Part shown: positions 33,296 through 41,543 of the stretch, piece after piece | Numbering within the stretch: position 1 is the first letter of the stretch | How the letters are laid out: every line of letters starts with the position of its first letter | Source: Agromyces sp. LHK192 | GTDB taxonomy: Bacteria; Actinomycetota; Actinomycetes; Actinomycetales; Microbacteriaceae | NCBI RefSeq assembly: GCF_004006235.1 | Contig: NZ_CP034753.1 | Location: 682,001-746,000 of the forward strand | DNA length: 64,000 bases | Direction: 5' to 3' | Notes under the pieces: generated by a model | What the model was told of the DNA's origin: nothing | Database searches by the model: none | The model's input: only the letters and a program-made list of their open reading frames with translations | Made by a program: the position numbers and the translations under genes

Positions 33296-34798
33296 ATGGT
33301 CGACGAGGGTGACGGCCGAAAGGCCGGAAGTGATGGGGTGGACCTGGCCGCCAAGGGCAGTGGACTGAACGCGAAGGTCATCGCGCTCGCGGTCGCCGGC
33401 GCGGTCGGCGGATTCCTGTTCGGCTTCGACTCGTCCGTCGTGAACGGCGCGGTCGACGCGATCGAGCACCAGTTCGAACTCGAGGCCGCCGTGACCGGGT
33501 TCGCGGTCGCGAGCGCCCTCCTCGGCTGCGCGGTCGGCGCCGAGGTCGGCGGCCGCCTGGCCGATCGCTTCGGACGCATCCCGGTCATGATGATCGGTGC
33601 GATCCTCTTCCTCATCTCCGCGATCGGCACGGGTTTCGCGTTCGGCGTGGTCGACCTCATCATCTGGCGTGTCGTCGGCGGCCTCGGCATCGGCATCGCC
33701 TCGGTCGTCTCGCCCGCGTACATCGCCGAGATCTCGCCGAGGCGGGCGCGCGGTCGCCTCGCGTCGCTGCAGCAGCTCGCGATCGTCTTCGGCATCTTCA
33801 CCGCCCTGCTCTCGGACGCGCTGTTCGCGGCCGCGGCGGGCGGGGCATCCGAGGTGTTCTGGTGGGGGCTCGAGGCCTGGCGCTGGATGTTCCTCGCGGG
33901 AGCGGTTCCGGCGGTCGTCTACGGCGTCGTCGCGATCCTGCTGCCCGAATCGCCGCGGTACCTGCTGAAGGTCGACAAGGAGGACGAGGCCAGGCGCATC
34001 CTGTCGCAGATCCAGCCGACCGAGGTCGATCGGGCGATCGGCGAGATCCGCACCTCGATGCACGAGGATGCGCAGGCGGCGAAGGTCAAGGGCGCGCTCC
34101 GGGGCCCGGTGCTCGGACTCAAGGGCATCGTCTGGATCGGCATCCTGCTGTCGGTGTTCCAGCAGTTCGTGGGCATCAACGTGATCTTCTACTACTCGAC
34201 GACGCTGTGGAGCGCGGTCGGCTTCGACGAATCCGACTCGTTCACGATCAGCGTGATCACCTCGATCACGAACATCGTCGTGACGTTCGTCGCGATCGCG
34301 CTCGTCGACCGCGTCGGGCGTCGGCCACTGCTGCTCGTCGGCTCCGCCGGCATGACGGTGAGCCTCGCGACGATGGCCGTCGCGTTCGCGAACTCGGTCG
34401 AGACCGACGGTGCGGTCTCGCTGCCGGGTGCCTGGGGCCCGATCGCGCTGGTCGCCGCGAACCTCTTCGTCGTCTTCTTCGGATTCTCGTGGGGCCCGGT
34501 GGTGTGGGTGCTGCTCGGCGAGATCTTCCCCGGCCGGATCCGCGGACGTGCGCTCGGCCTTGCTGCCGCCGCGCAGTGGATCGCGAACTTCCTGATCACG
34601 GTCACGTTCCCGCCGCTCAGCGACTTCTCTCTGCTGTTCACGTACGGCATGTACGCGGTGTTCGCGGCGCTGTCGTTCGTGTTCGTGCTCACCAAGGTCC
34701 CGGAGACGAACGGCATGTCGCTCGAGGAGTCGGAGACGCTGTTCCCGGCGAAGGGTTCCGCGAAGGCGGGCGTCGCCGCCGATCGTCGCGGCAACTGA
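33296..34798 (+). CDS. Sugar porter (MFS, sugar:proton symporter family)
   Basis: This 500-residue 12-helix transporter has sugar-porter signatures: GGRLADRFGRIP between helices 2 and 3, PRRARGRLASLQQL before helix 5, PESPRYLL after helix 6, the QQFVGINVIFYYS motif in helix 7, DRVGRRPLL after helix 8 and VPETNG at the end. AAGGGGG lies upstream of ATG 33296, and a TAGGCT -10-like sequence lies at 33264-33269. It probably imports a monosaccharide such as xylose, arabinose, glucose or inositol. No catabolic genes adjoin it. Confidence 0.92.
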   Translation: MVDEGDGRKAGSDGVDLAAKGSGLNAKVIALAVAGAVGGFLFGFDSSVVNGAVDAIEHQFELEAAVTGFAVASALLGCAVGAEVGGRLADRFGRIPVMMIGAILFLISAIGTGFAFGVVDLIIWRVVGGLGIGIASVVSPAYIAEISPRRARGRLASLQQLAIVFGIFTALLSDALFAAAAGGASEVFWWGLEAWRWMFLAGAVPAVVYGVVAILLPESPRYLLKVDKEDEARRILSQIQPTEVDRAIGEIRTSMHEDAQAAKVKGALRGPVLGLKGIVWIGILLSVFQQFVGINVIFYYSTTLWSAVGFDESDSFTISVITSITNIVVTFVAIALVDRVGRRPLLLVGSAGMTVSLATMAVAFANSVETDGAVSLPGAWGPIALVAANLFVVFFGFSWGPVVWVLLGEIFPGRIRGRALGLAAAAQWIANFLITVTFPPLSDFSLLFTYGMYAVFAALSFVFVLTKVPETNGMSLEESETLFPAKGSAKAGVAADRRGN

Positions 34799-34823
34799 AC
34801 GCGCCGAGCGGGCCGGGCCCCGC

Positions 34824-34835
34824 TAGGGTGGACGG
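34824..34835 (+). promoter_or_regulatory. -10 element of the cysteine-leader transcript
   Basis: TAGGGT at 34824-34829 lies 6 nt before the GTG of the Cys-containing leader peptide, placing the transcription start at that GTG. Confidence 0.65.
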
Positions 34836-34868
34836 GTGAGCACTTCGCTGCTGTGTTGTCGTCGCTGA
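34836..34868 (+). CDS. Leaderless regulatory leader peptide with tandem Cys codons (MSTSLLCCRR)
   Basis: This is a ten-codon open frame, GTG to TGA, reading MSTSLLCCRR. It starts at the predicted transcription start and lies 88 bp before the cystathionine beta-synthase gene. Polycysteine leaderless short ORFs upstream of sulfur genes are known in mycobacteria as cysteine-responsive attenuators: ribosomes stall at Cys codons when Cys-tRNA is scarce, freeing downstream translation or transcription. The position before a transsulfuration gene fits that role exactly. An imperfect stem (GAGAGG near 34867 with CCCTTCTC near 34877) may be part of the switch; the fold was not computed. It is too short to have a function of its own as a protein. 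Confidence 0.75.
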   Translation: MSTSLLCCRR

Positions 34869-34956
34869 GAGGCGATCCCTTCTCGCGCCCGCACGGCATC
34901 CGCTCGCTGTTCGGCGCACTCCACCAGAGTCGGTGACAGACAGGAACGACACACAC

Positions 34957-36330
34957 ATGAAGTACGCAGCGTCCATCGTGGACCTCATCGGCGGCACCCC
35001 GCTCGTCAAGCTCAACCGGGTCACGCAGGGCGTGACGGATGCCACGGTGCTCGTGAAGCTCGAGTACCTCAACCCGGGCGGCTCCGTGAAGGACCGGATC
35101 GCCGAGCGCATGATCGAGGCGGCCGAGCGCGACGGGCTGCTCGGCCCCGGCGGCACGATCGTCGAGCCGACCAGCGGCAACACCGGCGTCGGGCTGGCGC
35201 TCGTCGCCCAGCAGCGCGGCTACCGCTGCATCTTCGTCGTGCCCGACAAGGTCGGCGAGGAGAAGCGCAACGTACTGACCGCGTACGGTGCCGAGGTGGT
35301 GGTCACCTCGACCGCGGTCGCGCCCGACAGCCCCGAGTCGTACTACGGCGTGTCCGACCGCATCGTCCGCGAGACCCCCGGTGCGTTCAAGCCCGACCAG
35401 TTCGCGAACCCGAACGGCCCGCGCTCGCACTACGAGACGACCGGCCCCGAGATCTGGGCCGACACCGACGGCCGCGTCACGCACTTCGTCGCGGGCGTCG
35501 GCACGGGCGGCACGATCACGGGCACCGGGCGGTTCCTGCGCGAGGTCTCCGGCGACCGCGTTCGGGTGATCGGCGCCGACCCCGAGGGCTCGGTCTACTC
35601 GGGCGGCACCGGTCGGCCGTACTTCGTCGAGGGCGTCGGCGAGGACATGTGGCCGCAGGCCTACGATCCGTCGGTGCCGAACGAGGTGCTCGCCGTCTCC
35701 GATCGGGACGCGTTCGAGATGACCCGGCGGCTCGCGAGCGAGGAGGGCCTGCTCGTCGGCGGATCGAGCGGGATGGCCGTCGCCGCGGCGCTGCGCGCGG
35801 CCGCCCGGCCCGAGGTGACCGCCGACGACGTGTTCGTCGTCCTGCTGCCCGACGGCGGCCGCGGGTACCTGAACAAGATCTTCAACGACAAGTGGATGCG
35901 GGCGTACGGCTTCGGCAACGCGCCCGAGGGGCACACCATCGCCGACGTGCTCGGCGCGAAGGCCGGGCGCACCGATCCGCTCGTCTTCGTCCGCCCGAAC
36001 GACAGCGTGCGCGAGGCGATCGACATGATGACCGAGACCGGTGTCTCGCAACTCGTCGTGCTGTCCGCCGAGCCGCCCGTCGTACTGGGGGAGGTGCGGG
36101 GGTCGCTGAACGAGGAGGACCTGCTCGACCGGGTGTTCGCGGGCGACGTGCAGTTGACCGACAAGGTCAGCACGGTGCTGGGGGAACCGATCCCGCTCAT
36201 CGGGCTCACCGAGCCGGTCGCTGCTGCGCGCGCCGCGTTCGCGGAGGCATCCGCCCTGCTCGTGACCGACGGCGGCAAGGCCGTCGGCGTCATCACGCGC
36301 AGCGACCTGCTCACCTACCTCTCCAACTGA
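34957..36330 (+). CDS. cbs: Cystathionine beta-synthase
   Basis: This 457-residue PLP enzyme condenses serine (or O-acetylserine) with homocysteine. It has the fold-type II catalytic domain (about 1-320), with PLP lysine Lys45 in GGSVKDRIAE, the substrate loop PTSGNTG and the phosphate-binding loop GTGGTITGTG. Two C-terminal CBS domains (about 335-457) have a regulatory or stability role. No heme-binding N-terminal extension is present, as expected for bacteria. The ATG at 34957 (MKYAASIVDL) is preferred over GTG 34933; AGGAA lies about 10 nt upstream. The downstream cystathionine gamma-synthase/lyase gene suggests one transsulfuration unit under the cysteine leader. Confidence 0.92.
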   Translation: MKYAASIVDLIGGTPLVKLNRVTQGVTDATVLVKLEYLNPGGSVKDRIAERMIEAAERDGLLGPGGTIVEPTSGNTGVGLALVAQQRGYRCIFVVPDKVGEEKRNVLTAYGAEVVVTSTAVAPDSPESYYGVSDRIVRETPGAFKPDQFANPNGPRSHYETTGPEIWADTDGRVTHFVAGVGTGGTITGTGRFLREVSGDRVRVIGADPEGSVYSGGTGRPYFVEGVGEDMWPQAYDPSVPNEVLAVSDRDAFEMTRRLASEEGLLVGGSSGMAVAAALRAAARPEVTADDVFVVLLPDGGRGYLNKIFNDKWMRAYGFGNAPEGHTIADVLGAKAGRTDPLVFVRPNDSVREAIDMMTETGVSQLVVLSAEPPVVLGEVRGSLNEEDLLDRVFAGDVQLTDKVSTVLGEPIPLIGLTEPVAAARAAFAEASALLVTDGGKAVGVITRSDLLTYLSN

Positions 36331-36373
36331 AACGCACCGCACATGATTGCGCCCGGGCCATCCGCCGAGTACC

Positions 36374-36448
36374 GGATTCAGGAGATCGGAGGCTGCTCAG
36401 GACGATGTCGCCGATTCCGTCCTGATTTCGCCACCATCTCCTGAATCC
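36374..36448. repeat. Nested inverted-repeat element between the transsulfuration genes
   Basis: The outer arms GGATTCAGGAGAT (36374-36386) and ATCTCCTGAATCC (36436-36448) are perfect complements. Inside them TCAGGACG (36397-36404) pairs with CGTCCTGA (36418-36425). The 75-bp unit resembles a REP/MITE-like mobile palindrome. I recall similar sequences in other Microbacteriaceae genomes but could not search. It could also end or attenuate transcription before the next gene. Confidence 0.65.
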
Positions 36449-36479
36449 AGCACGACCACCGACGAAAGCGATCCCGACC

Positions 36480-37637
36480 ATGCACGACGACGCACGCTTC
36501 GACACCCGCGCGATCCACGCGGGCCAGGCCTTCGACCCGACGACCGGCGCGGTGATCCCGCCGATCTACCAGACCTCGACCTACGTCCAGGACGGCATCG
36601 GGGGCCTTCGCAACGGCTACGAGTACTCGCGGGGCGGCAACCCGACGCGCACGGCGCTCGAGCAGCAGCTCGCGGCGCTCGAGGGCGGGGTCCGCGGCCT
36701 GTCCTTCGCCTCGGGCCTGGCCGCCGAGGACGCCCTGTTACGCACGGTGCTCGCGCCGGGCGGCCACGTCGTCGTCGGCGACGACGTCTACGGGGGCACG
36801 CACCGGCTCATCCGCCGGGTGCTGGGTGCGTGGGGGGTCGGCCACTCGACCGTCGACACGAGCGACCTCGACGCGGTGCGCGCCGCGATCACGCCCGAGA
36901 CGAAGGTGCTCTGGGTCGAGACGCCGTCGAACCCGCTCATGAAGATCTCCGACATCGCGGCGCTGGCGGCCCTCGGCCGCGAGGCGGGCGCTGTCACCGT
37001 GGTCGACAACACGTTCGCGAGCCCGGCGCTGCAGCAGCCGATCGCGCTCGGCGCCGACGTGGTCGTGCACTCGACCACGAAGTACCTGGGCGGGCATTCC
37101 GACGTGGTCGGCGGCGGGCTGGTGTTCGCGCCCGGGCAGGAGGAGCTCGCCGAGCGGGTCGGGTTCACGCAGTTCGCCGCCGGGGCCGTCTCGGCGCCGT
37201 TCGACGCGTTCCTCACGACCCGCGGCATCAAGACCCTCGGCGTCCGGATGCAGCGCCACAGCGAGAACGCCTCGGCGATCGCGGAGCGGCTCGACGCGCA
37301 CGCGGCCGTCGCGCGCGTGTTCTATCCGGGGCTCGAGTCTCACCCGGGCCACGAGTTGGCGGCCCGCCAGATGTCGGGCTTCGGCGGGATGCTGTCGATC
37401 GAGCTCGCGGGCGGCGGCGAGGCGGCCAGGCGGTTCGCCGAGTCGACCGAGCTGTTCCAGTTGGCCGAGTCCCTCGGCGGGGTCGAGTCACTCGTGAACC
37501 ATCCCTGGTCGATGACGCACGCGTCGGTGCGCGGCACCGAGGCCGAGGTGCCCGAGTCGATCGTGCGCCTCTCGGTCGGCATCGAGGACGTCGACGACCT
37601 CCTCGCCGACATCGACGGCGCGCTCGGGCGGCTGTAG
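36480..37637 (+). CDS. metB: Cystathionine gamma-synthase/gamma-lyase (Cys/Met metabolism PLP enzyme)
   Basis: This 385-residue fold-type I PLP enzyme has the aldimine lysine Lys201 in HSTTKYLGGHSD, the cofactor motif SFASGLAAE and the substrate-binding end VRLSVGIED. The family covers cystathionine gamma-synthase (O-succinyl/acetylhomoserine plus cysteine) and gamma-lyase (cystathionine to cysteine), which are hard to tell apart by sequence. Pairing with cystathionine beta-synthase favours reverse transsulfuration, so gamma-lyase activity is quite possible. It converges with the next gene, 9 bp between stops. Confidence 0.9.
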   Translation: MHDDARFDTRAIHAGQAFDPTTGAVIPPIYQTSTYVQDGIGGLRNGYEYSRGGNPTRTALEQQLAALEGGVRGLSFASGLAAEDALLRTVLAPGGHVVVGDDVYGGTHRLIRRVLGAWGVGHSTVDTSDLDAVRAAITPETKVLWVETPSNPLMKISDIAALAALGREAGAVTVVDNTFASPALQQPIALGADVVVHSTTKYLGGHSDVVGGGLVFAPGQEELAERVGFTQFAAGAVSAPFDAFLTTRGIKTLGVRMQRHSENASAIAERLDAHAAVARVFYPGLESHPGHELAARQMSGFGGMLSIELAGGGEAARRFAESTELFQLAESLGGVESLVNHPWSMTHASVRGTEAEVPESIVRLSVGIEDVDDLLADIDGALGRL

Positions 37638-37646
37638 CGCGGCGCC

Positions 37647-38111
37647 TCAGGCGCGCCGGAGGCGGACGACGGGGATGACCCGGTCGACCTTCGCCTGCTG
37701 GTCGGCGAAGAACGGTGCACGATCGACGACGCTCGCCCACGCCGCGTCGCGCTCGCGGCCGGTGAGCACGTCGGCGACCGCGTCGTACGCGCCGTCGGGT
37801 GCCTCGACGCGCACCCGCGGGTCGGACCGCAGGTTCGCGATCCATGCCGGGTCCGCCGGGGCGGCGTCGCCGGATCCCACCACGAGCCGGTCGCCCTCGT
37901 ACGGCAGGAACATGACGGGCGTGGTCCGCGCCCGCCCGCTGCGGCGCCCGGTGGTGGTGAGGAGCACGAGCCGGTCGCGATGCATGCCGTCGACGTCGCC
38001 GCCCGCGCGGAACTGCTCGACGACGCGTCGATCGATCTCGTGCGCATCGGTGTTCTCAGGCGCGTCGGTGTTCTCAGGCGCGTCGGCGTCCATACCCTCG
38101 TGCGCGTCCAT
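37647..38111 (-). CDS. Deazaflavin (F420)-dependent nitroreductase-family protein
   Basis: This 154-residue Ddn-type split beta-barrel protein carries the family motif LLTTTGRRSGRARTTPVMFL and the later block WIANLRSDPRVRVE. Homologues use F420H2 to reduce quinones or nitro compounds. The N terminus holds an acidic repeat DAPENT-DAPENT encoded by imperfect 15-bp tandem repeats near 38050-38085, so start choice (ATG 38111 or the internal Met7) is open. It is divergent from the amino-acid permease gene. Confidence 0.85.
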   Translation of the reverse strand: MDAHEGMDADAPENTDAPENTDAHEIDRRVVEQFRAGGDVDGMHRDRLVLLTTTGRRSGRARTTPVMFLPYEGDRLVVGSGDAAPADPAWIANLRSDPRVRVEAPDGAYDAVADVLTGRERDAAWASVVDRAPFFADQQAKVDRVIPVVRLRRA

Positions 38112-38246
38112 GGCGGCATCCAAGCGCACCGGTCGAGTGTCCGCACGGGGGTTGACGGGGACCGAACCGACGGGGTGGCAGATTATCGATGAAGAGTGGC
38201 CCCGCTGCCATAGCCGCGCTGCGTCCGGGTCCGCCAGACTGACGGC

Positions 38247-39650
38247 GTGACCCCGAGAACGAACGCCGCCGCAACCACCGCCGCGACGACCGCCGCCGCC
38301 GCGCAGGATGCCGCGGGCCCGGCACCGACCGACGCCGTGGGCGCGCCGGCACCGGGCGGCACGCTCGGCCTCGGCCAGGCCATCGCCCTCTACATCGCGA
38401 GCGTGCTCGGCTCCGGCATCCTCGCGCTCTCCGGCCTCGCGGCCGCGGCAGCCGGACCCGCGTCGATCATCGCCGTCGCGGCCGTCCTGCTGCTCTCGAT
38501 CCCGCTCGCCGGGACCTTCGCGGCGCTCGCCGCGCGGTATCCCGACGCCGGCGGGGTGGCGACCTTCGTGCGCCGCGCGCTCGGCGACACCGCGGCGCGG
38601 ATGACCGGGTACTGGTTCTACTTCGGCGTCGGCGTCGGATACCCCGTGCTCGCGGTGCTCGGCGGAGAGTACGTCGTCGCCGTGCTCGGCGTCGACCGGG
38701 CCGCCGTGCCGTTCGTCGGCCTCGCGATCGCCGTGCTGCCCTTCATCTCCAACTGGTTCGGCCTGCGGGTCGCCGGCTGGGTGCAGTTCGTCCTCACGGG
38801 CATGCTCGTCGCCGTCGTGGTCTTCGTGGTCGCGGTGAGCTTCCCGGCGGTCGACGCATCGAACTTCCAGCCGTTCCTGCCGTACGGCTGGGCCGGCGTC
38901 GGCACCGCGATCAGCCTGTTCCTGTGGGCGTTCGCCGGGTGGGAGGTCGGCACGCACGTGGCGGGGGAGTTCAGGAACCCGCGCAAGGTGATCCCGCTCG
39001 CGACCGGCATCGCGATCGTCGTCGTCGGCGTGGCGTACCTCGCGCTCCAGGTCGTGACCGTCGGCGTGCTCGGCACCGGTGCGGGCGACACCCCCGTGCC
39101 GCTGCTGGCCATCGTGCAGGAGTCGGCGCCCGGGGTCGGCCCAGTGTTCGTCGCCATCGTCGCCGCGATCGTCACCACCGGCGTCGCGAACGCCTACGTG
39201 CCCGCCTTCGGCAAGCTCGGCGCCGCCCTCGGGCGCGACGGCGACCTGCCGCGGTGGTTCGCGAAGGGCGCCGAGCCGGGCGCGATCCCGCGCCGGGCCC
39301 TCGCCGTGACCGGCCTGCTCGCGGGCGTCTACTTCGTGCTCATGCTGCTGAACGGGCTCCAGCTCGAGACGTTCATCCTGATCCACACCGCGAACATGGC
39401 CGCCATCTACTTCGCCGGGATGCTCGCCGCCACGCTCCTGCTGCGCCGGTGGTCGTTCGGCTGGTGGCTGGCGGTCGTCGCGACGGTGCTCACCGCCGGA
39501 CTCCTCGTGCTCGCCGGGAGCCACCTGGTCGTGCCGGGGCTCCTCGCGGCCGTCGCCGTCGCCGTCACCGTGATCCGCCGCCTCCGCCTCCGCGGCGGCC
39601 GCAACGCCCGTGCCACCCGCAACCGACCCGAGAGGGAACGCACCGCATGA
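38247..39650 (+). CDS. APC-superfamily amino-acid permease
   Basis: This 467-residue membrane transporter of 12 helices shows the APC signature GLGQAIALYIASVLGSGILAL in helix 1 and the helix-3/6 features WAFAGWEVGTHVAGEFRNPRKVIP. The N-terminal about 35 residues are Ala/Thr-rich and cytoplasmic. A CAGACT -10-like element 6 nt before the GTG at 38247 suggests a leaderless mRNA. Its stop overlaps the cyclase-family gene (ATGA), so uptake of an amino acid or amine probably precedes the hydrolase step. Confidence 0.88.
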   Translation: MTPRTNAAATTAATTAAAAQDAAGPAPTDAVGAPAPGGTLGLGQAIALYIASVLGSGILALSGLAAAAAGPASIIAVAAVLLLSIPLAGTFAALAARYPDAGGVATFVRRALGDTAARMTGYWFYFGVGVGYPVLAVLGGEYVVAVLGVDRAAVPFVGLAIAVLPFISNWFGLRVAGWVQFVLTGMLVAVVVFVVAVSFPAVDASNFQPFLPYGWAGVGTAISLFLWAFAGWEVGTHVAGEFRNPRKVIPLATGIAIVVVGVAYLALQVVTVGVLGTGAGDTPVPLLAIVQESAPGVGPVFVAIVAAIVTTGVANAYVPAFGKLGAALGRDGDLPRWFAKGAEPGAIPRRALAVTGLLAGVYFVLMLLNGLQLETFILIHTANMAAIYFAGMLAATLLLRRWSFGWWLAVVATVLTAGLLVLAGSHLVVPGLLAAVAVAVTVIRRLRLRGGRNARATRNRPERERTA

Positions 39651-40570
39651 CCGAGTACCGCGCCGTCTTCGACGCCGACATCGCCTTCGTGAACGGGGGA
39701 GGGCTGAAGGCCGAGGGCTTCCGCCTCGACCTACCCGGCGCCGACGCCACGGAGGGGCAGATCGCCGAACTGCTCGTGCGGCACCTCGGCCTCGCGCTCG
39801 TGGCATCCGTCGCGCTGACGAACCTCACCGTCGTCGAGGAGGCGCACAAGGGCTCGCGCGGCGTGACCGCGCACGACGCGACGCGAGCGGATGCCTCCGC
39901 GCGCGGCGCGCTCGTCGACCTGAGCCACCCGATCCGCGAGGGGCTCGTGACCTACCCGGGCATCCCGGCGCCGAGCATCACACCGCACCTGACGCGCGCG
40001 GCGTCGCGGAGCCACTACGCGCCGGGCACCGAGTTCCAGATCGACGTGATCCACCTCGCCGGCAACACGGGCACCTACCTCGACAGCCCGTTCCATCGCT
40101 ACGAGGGCGGCGGCGACCTCGCCTCGCTCGACCTCGACACGCTCGTGGGCCTGCCGGCCGAGGTGTTCCACCTCGACGACGCCGCGGAGCGCGGCATCCC
40201 CGCCGCGGTGTTCTTCGACCGCGACCTCGCTGGTGCCGCCGTGCTGCTGCACACGGGGTGGAGCCGGCACTTCGGCACGCCCGAGTACGGTGCCGGCGCG
40301 CCGTTCCTCACCGGCGAAGGGGCTCGGCACCTCGTCGAGGCGGGCGTCGCCCTGGTCGGCATCGACTCGCTCAACATCGACGACACCGAGTCGGGTGGCG
40401 AGCGGCCGGCGCACTCGCTCCTGCTTCACGCGGGCATCCACGTCGTCGAGCACCTGACCGGGCTCGACCGCCTGCCGGCCCGCGGCGCGAGGTTCACGGC
40501 CGCTCCGCCGCGCGTCGAAGGCTTCGGCACGTTCCCCGTCCGGGCGTTCGCCGAGCTGCCGCCCGCCTGA
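39647..40570 (+). CDS. Cyclase/kynurenine-formamidase-family hydrolase with an extra N-terminal domain
   Basis: This 307-residue protein has two parts. Residues about 1-72 form a small domain (MTEYRAVFDADIAFVNGGG to VVEEAHKGSRG) not part of the cyclase fold. Residues about 88-300 are the PF04199 cyclase fold with LVDLSHPIREGLVTYPG and the metal-site segment GNTGTYLDSPFHRY. The usual HxGTHxDxPxH is altered: Asn-Thr-Gly-Thr-Tyr replaces the first two His positions, while the Asp and final His remain. It is co-translated with the APC permease, which suggests hydrolysis of an imported or derived amide such as a formamide. The activity is uncertain. Confidence 0.78.
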   Translation: MTEYRAVFDADIAFVNGGGLKAEGFRLDLPGADATEGQIAELLVRHLGLALVASVALTNLTVVEEAHKGSRGVTAHDATRADASARGALVDLSHPIREGLVTYPGIPAPSITPHLTRAASRSHYAPGTEFQIDVIHLAGNTGTYLDSPFHRYEGGGDLASLDLDTLVGLPAEVFHLDDAAERGIPAAVFFDRDLAGAAVLLHTGWSRHFGTPEYGAGAPFLTGEGARHLVEAGVALVGIDSLNIDDTESGGERPAHSLLLHAGIHVVEHLTGLDRLPARGARFTAAPPRVEGFGTFPVRAFAELPPA

Positions 40571-40691
40571 CAACCGGTGCGGCGCCGACGAAGCGATCCG
40601 CCCGAAGATCGGATGCTGCAGCGCATGCTGATCGGGCGCCGCACGGCGATCCGCGCTGGCGCCCGTCGACCTGCTGGGCGAGGATTGGGGG

Positions 40692-41522
40692 ATGACCGCG
40701 CCCGAGTACGCCCTTCGTGACGGCAACCGGATCCCCGCCCTCGGACTGGGCACCTACGGGCTGAACGACGCGGAGGGCGTCGAGGCGATCCTCGCCGCGA
40801 TCGACGACGGCTACCGCCTGCTCGACACCGCTGCGAACTACGGCAACGAGGGCGCCGTCGGCGAGGCGATCGCGCGCACGACGGTCGACCGGAGCGACCT
40901 CATCATCACGACGAAACTGCCCGGTCGCCACCACGGCGCCGACGAGGCGCTGCACGGGTTCGAGGAGTCGAGGCGTCGGCTCGGCCTCGAATGGGTCGAC
41001 CTCTACCTGATCCACTGGCCGAACCCGAGCGTCGACCGCTACGTCGAGACCTGGCGGTCGATGATCACGCTCCGAGAGAAGGGCCTCGTCCGCTCGATCG
41101 GCGTCTCGAACTTCACGGCGCCCATGCTCGAGCGCCTCGAACGCGAGACCGGGCTGATGCCCGTCGTCAACCAGGTCGAGCTGCACCCGTACTTCCCGCA
41201 GGGCGAGCTGCGCGCCTTCCACGACGAGCACGGCATCCGCACCGAGAGCTGGAGCCCGCTGGCCAAGCGAAGCGAGCTGCTCGACGAGCCCGTCATCGGC
41301 GAGCTCGCCGCGAAGCACGGCGTGACCCCGGCTCAGGTGGTACTGCGCTGGCACGTCGAGCTCGGGTCGATCCCGATCCCGAAGTCATCGAACGCCTCGC
41401 GCCGGCAGCGCAACCTCGACGTGTTCGGGTTCTCCCTGGCGCCCGAGGAGGTCGAGGCGGTCTCGGCGCTCGAGCGCGGCCGGCTCTGGGGCGGCGACCC
41501 CGACACGCACGAGGAGATGTGA
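40692..41522 (+). CDS. Aldo/keto reductase
   Basis: This 276-residue NADPH-dependent TIM-barrel reductase of the AKR5-like (2,5-diketo-gluconate reductase) group has the catalytic tetrad Asp45, Tyr50, Lys75 and His108 (LIHWP). NADPH contact IPIPKSSNASRRQRN lies near the C terminus. GAGGAT, 6 nt before the ATG at 40692, could give a leaderless transcript. It stands alone; substrates of relatives include keto sugars, aldehydes and methylglyoxal. Confidence 0.92.
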   Translation: MTAPEYALRDGNRIPALGLGTYGLNDAEGVEAILAAIDDGYRLLDTAANYGNEGAVGEAIARTTVDRSDLIITTKLPGRHHGADEALHGFEESRRRLGLEWVDLYLIHWPNPSVDRYVETWRSMITLREKGLVRSIGVSNFTAPMLERLERETGLMPVVNQVELHPYFPQGELRAFHDEHGIRTESWSPLAKRSELLDEPVIGELAAKHGVTPAQVVLRWHVELGSIPIPKSSNASRRQRNLDVFGFSLAPEEVEAVSALERGRLWGGDPDTHEEM

Positions 41523-41543
41523 CGCGGGCGTAGGCTCGATCGG

